From contig NZ_QWLA01000002.1 of the NCBI RefSeq assembly GCF_003574095.1, positions 86,905 to 150,904 on the forward strand: DNA of 64,000 bases. The letters are read 5' to 3'. The position numbers were made by a program, and so were the translations under genes. Under the pieces are notes generated by a model. The model was not told the DNA's origin. It saw only the letters and a list, made by a program, of their open reading frames with translations, and made no database searches. The first letter of the stretch is position 1, and every line of letters begins with the position of its first letter. Shown one piece after another: positions 61,735 to 64,000 of the stretch. This DNA is from Calidithermus roseus (lineage in GTDB: Bacteria > Deinococcota > Deinococci > Deinococcales > Thermaceae).

Positions 61735-62155
61735 CCTCCACCTCCGTCAAAATGTTCTCGATTCGCTCTAGACCCCGCTCGAGCAACGACAACCGAACCT
61801 CCAAAAAGCCCGCCACCTCCGGTTTGAGCGGCCCGTAACTGCTCAGATGGGCCGGGCGTAGCTCCTCCAGGTTGGCCCAGTGGGCCGAAAGACCCGCCCA
61901 GATCAAATCAAACCGGTCGTGCCGAACCGGCTCCAGGGCCAGCAAGCGGGCCACTTCGCCCACCTGCCCCCGCAGCCCCTCCGCCACCTTCACGATGCTC
62001 TCCGCCCGCTCGTGGCTTTGCAGGGCGTTGGTCTCCTGGTACAGGTGCCCCACCAGGGGCTCCTCGGTCAGGGCACGCTCGAGCAAGAGCAGGTACTCCT
62101 CCAACTCGGCCAGGGCCAGCGAGAGTACCCGGCGGTGGTTCTCGGTCAGCCTCAC
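61706..62155 (-). CDS. PhoU-like helical protein in the antiporter operon
   Basis: 149 aa, all-helical, from GTG 62155 which overlaps the antiporter stop by 4 nt: LTENHRRVLSLALAELEEYLLLLERALTEEPLVGHLY, LQSHERAESIVKVAEGLRGQVGEVARLL, ending GLERIENILTEVEDVQANRGGV. The helix lengths and Glu/Asp pattern resemble half a PhoU domain, which in CPA2-type transporters can regulate transport. It overlaps uspA by 29 bp, so all three are translated together. PhoU relation is inference; no metal-binding motif is certain. Confidence 0.6.
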   Translation of the reverse strand: MRLTENHRRVLSLALAELEEYLLLLERALTEEPLVGHLYQETNALQSHERAESIVKVAEGLRGQVGEVARLLALEPVRHDRFDLIWAGLSAHWANLEELRPAHLSSYGPLKPEVAGFLEVRLSLLERGLERIENILTEVEDVQANRGGV

Positions 62156-63333
62156 GCCGCCACCTCCTGGGTGGATTTGGGCACCTGCTCCAGGTGCCGC
62201 CTCGGCAGGAAGAAGCGGTTGGCCAGCCAGGTAGGCACCACCGCGCTGGCGATTACCGCCGCGACCAGGTAGGAGTACTGCGCCGCGCTGATGATGCCGT
62301 GGCTCAGGCCATACAGGGCGCTGATGGTGCCGAAGGTCAGCCCGGTGCTCATCAAGAGGGTGGTGTACATGGACTCCCCCTGCGGGTAGCGGTAGCGGTG
62401 GGTCACCGGAAAAACGCCCACGAACTTGGTGAGCATCTTGCCCAACAGCAGCGCCGCAAAAACCCCAAAGCCGCTCACCAGCACCGGCATCTGCACCAGC
62501 GAGCCAGCCCGGATGAAATAGAAGGGGGTCAGGAAACCGAAGGTGAGGGTGCGCAAGCGGCGCACCAGGGCGTGATCCTTGCCCACCGTGCCGGCCAGCA
62601 CCATGCCCACCAGATAGGCCGGTAGCACCGCCTCGGAGCCACTCCAGACCGCCAGCCCCCCCAGCGCAAACAGGGCAAAGAGCAGAAACTTGGCCTCGAG
62701 CTCGCTGGTACGCCCCCCATACTTTTGGAAGAAGGGCCCGGTAACCTTCAAAAGTACAAACAGCCCCCCCGCCAGGCCCAGGGCAAAAAGCAGGGTACGC
62801 AGGCCAAACGGCGCAAAGAGCAGCCCCAGGGCCACCACCGTTGCTAGGTCGTTCACAAAGCAGGCCGCCAGGATGAGTTTGCCGTAGGCGGTTTTGTTGA
62901 GGCCCAGCTCGAGCATGACCGCATACACCACCGCCACGCTGGTAGTGGAGAGGGCCACCCCGGCCAGCCAGGCCGGCTGTGCGGCCCACCCCAGGAGGTA
63001 GTGGGCAATGGCCGCCACCCCCAGGAAGGGGGCCAGAAAAGCGGCCAGACCCAGCACGGTGGCCTCCTTCCAGCTTTTGCGGAAGGCTTCGGGCTCGAGC
63101 TCGGCCCCGGCCAGAAAGGTCAGCACGATGCTCCCCACCCCGGCCAGAAAAACAATCCAGCCCTGCTCAGCCCCCAGCACCTTGGGCCCCAGGGCTGCCC
63201 CCACCCCGAGCTGCGCCGCCACCCCTACCACAATCTCGGTCAGGGCCACCGACAAACCTAACCAGATGGAAAGCAGGGTAGCCAGAAGGGCCAGCCCCAA
63301 CCAGAGCGCCGCCGAAAACCAGATATTCTCCAT
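62152..63333 (-). CDS. Cation:proton antiporter, CPA2/KefB-NapA type
   Basis: A membrane exchanger of Na+ or K+ for H+, 393 aa with about 12 helices (FSAALWLGLALLATLLSIWLGL, LGAEQGWIVFLAGVGSIVLTFLAGAELEPEAF). In the ion-binding helix it reads AACFVNDLATVVALG: Asn-Asp rather than the Asp-Asp of NapA/NhaA, which is usual for electroneutral exchangers. It heads the eleven-gene operon under promoter E. ATG 63333 has GGGAGGAC upstream. Whether Na+ or K+ is carried cannot be read from sequence. Confidence 0.9.
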   Translation of the reverse strand: MENIWFSAALWLGLALLATLLSIWLGLSVALTEIVVGVAAQLGVGAALGPKVLGAEQGWIVFLAGVGSIVLTFLAGAELEPEAFRKSWKEATVLGLAAFLAPFLGVAAIAHYLLGWAAQPAWLAGVALSTTSVAVVYAVMLELGLNKTAYGKLILAACFVNDLATVVALGLLFAPFGLRTLLFALGLAGGLFVLLKVTGPFFQKYGGRTSELEAKFLLFALFALGGLAVWSGSEAVLPAYLVGMVLAGTVGKDHALVRRLRTLTFGFLTPFYFIRAGSLVQMPVLVSGFGVFAALLLGKMLTKFVGVFPVTHRYRYPQGESMYTTLLMSTGLTFGTISALYGLSHGIISAAQYSYLVAAVIASAVVPTWLANRFFLPRRHLEQVPKSTQEVAA

Positions 63334-63441
63334 GCCTGTCCTCCCTGTGGTCGGGGCAGGTAAGAGAAACCCCTACCCCTTTTGGAGTAGGAGCTATCAG
63401 CCCTGGGGGCGGTTATGGCGAGCTCCATCGCCTTTGAAACC

Positions 63442-63473
63442 AGTATGGGGGCCTGGGGTAAAGAATTGGTAAA
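63442..63473 (-). promoter_or_regulatory. TTTACC-box promoter E (antiporter-stress operon)
   Basis: On the minus strand TTTACC at 63473-63468 and 63462-63457 (11-bp period), 9 nt, then CATACT at 63447-63442 as -10. It drives the operon starting at ATG 63333, with a leader of about 100 nt. Confidence 0.72.
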
Positions 63474-63516
63474 GATCGGGACCAACGCAGTAACTGATGG
63501 GTGATACGATAAAGTC

Positions 63517-63723
63517 ATGAAACAGCAGTTCACGGCTCATCTGTGGCGTGAGGATAACCTGTGGGTAGCCCAGTGCCTCGAGGTGGACGTGGCCAGCCAG
63601 GGAACCAACGAGGAAGAGGCCCTACAAAATCTGCGGGAGGCCCTGGAACTATACCTCGAACCCCCATTGCCAAACCCTTTGCCCTTGCTGCGCAAGGTGG
63701 AGGTAGAGCTTGGGGTCGCTTAG
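63517..63723 (+). CDS. HicB-like antitoxin-type protein, 68 aa
   Basis: MKQQFTAHLWREDNLWVAQCLEVDVASQGTNEEEALQNLREALELYLE is the partial RNase-H-like HicB fold (pattern F-A-x-L-W-x-E-D-x-x-W-V-A-x-C-x-E-L-D-V-A-S-Q-G-x-T). TACGAT at 63505-63510 ends six bases before ATG, giving a leaderless start. No HicA toxin is adjacent on either side; instead a transposase piece begins directly after the stop. It may be an orphan antitoxin or a stand-alone HicB-like regulator. Confidence 0.82.
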   Translation: MKQQFTAHLWREDNLWVAQCLEVDVASQGTNEEEALQNLREALELYLEPPLPNPLPLLRKVEVELGVA

Positions 63724-64000
63724 GTGCGCGAAAGGCTGATGCAGGTATTCCGGGAGGCCTGCTTGATGAGGGACTGGGCAGTGCTAGGCATGGAGGTCAT
63801 GCCCGACCACGTGCACCTTTTCCTTTCTGTACCGCCCAAGTGGGCACCCTCGGCCGTGGCGAAGATACTGAAGGGCGTGTCGGCCCGGCGCATCCTGCAA
63901 GAGTTCCCAAGGCTACGGCGGGGCAAGGGCGGCGGTCATTTGTGGACACCCTCCTTCTACGTGGGCAGCGCCGGGAATATCTCAGCCCAGACTATTCAGC
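63724..64000 (+). pseudogene. IS200/IS605-type transposase TnpA, N-terminus missing, runs off the window
   Basis: From GTG 63724, immediately after the hicB stop, the frame reads VRERLMQVFREACLMRDWAVLGMEVMPDHVHLFLSVPPKWAPSAVAKILKGVSARR and HLWTPSFYVGSAGNIS. The HUH motif DHVHLF is present, and the region of the catalytic Tyr (usually after VG..GN.S..T) continues to the window end. The first ~30 residues of a normal TnpA are absent and the hicB gene lies in their place, so the element is probably 5'-truncated. Confidence 0.75.

Noticed and set aside
61706..62989. A 427-codon minus-strand protein
   Set aside because: Only the last 149 codons (from GTG 62155) look coding; the rest is out of frame with the antiporter gene.

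Overview
The window is high-GC chromosomal DNA of a Meiothermus-type member of the Thermales. This is inferred from Thermus/Deinococcus-style proteins, many starts sitting 5-8 nt after a -10 box (leaderless transcription), GTG/TTG starts, 4-nt gene overlaps (ATGA/GTGA), and a very high density of the palindrome CTCGAG. No phage, plasmid backbone, rRNA or CRISPR array was seen.

Layout, left part (1-29.5 kb): the C-terminal part of a large TPR regulator is followed by a mini-lipoprotein and a small secreted protein (1-2.7 kb). Next come sodA and fumC, half of an MFS gene, a YpdA-type flavoprotein, a PQQ-type sugar dehydrogenase lipoprotein and a piece of an XPB-like helicase (2.7-8.8 kb). A sugar ABC importer without its ATPase is followed by two Gfo/Idh/MocA dehydrogenases (8.9-14 kb). 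The branched-chain amino-acid cluster ilvB-ilvN-ilvC-leuA-(ABM)-(GNAT)-cimA (14-21.7 kb) is preceded by a promoter, a Leu/Val/Ile-rich leader peptide and an attenuator. Then follow a WecG/TagA glycosyltransferase, a ComB-like protein, scpB, pilC, a SRPBCC protein, cysS (with its own leader ORF ending Cys-stop and a terminator-like hairpin), an M20 peptidase, a YbaK-type deacylase and tRNA-Pro, tRNA-Gly and tRNA-Arg.

Middle (29.6-35.4 kb): decayed insertion sequences, then a MarR-EmrB/QacA efflux pair whose transporter carries a large repeat-containing domain between its last two membrane helices, a frameshifted GNAT gene and a VIT-family metal transporter.

Right part (35.4-64 kb): an envelope/stress region. 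It contains two OmpR-type two-component systems, a PAP2 phosphatase, a polysaccharide deacetylase, a beta-propeller lipoprotein, a PepSY protein, a PerM-like permease, an SDH/ClpP-fold protease, MntH, a BTAD-TPR regulator with a cassette of four secreted lipoproteins (including a subtilase), HtrA, and an eleven-gene operon read leftward from 63.3 to 54.6 kb (antiporter, PhoU-like, UspA, CrcB, DUF190, phosphoesterase, unknown, MFS, coiled-coil protein, two MutS-like ATPases). Five promoters in this part share one architecture, TTTACC-type boxes 11 bp apart with 9 nt to the -10. One lies in front of a response-regulator gene, so the region looks like a local two-component regulon. The window ends in a HicB-like gene abutting a 5'-truncated IS200/IS605 transposase.

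The most novel items are this shared promoter architecture, the paired MutS-like ATPases with a coiled-coil partner, the 44-residue-repeat insert in the efflux pump, and the cysS leader.
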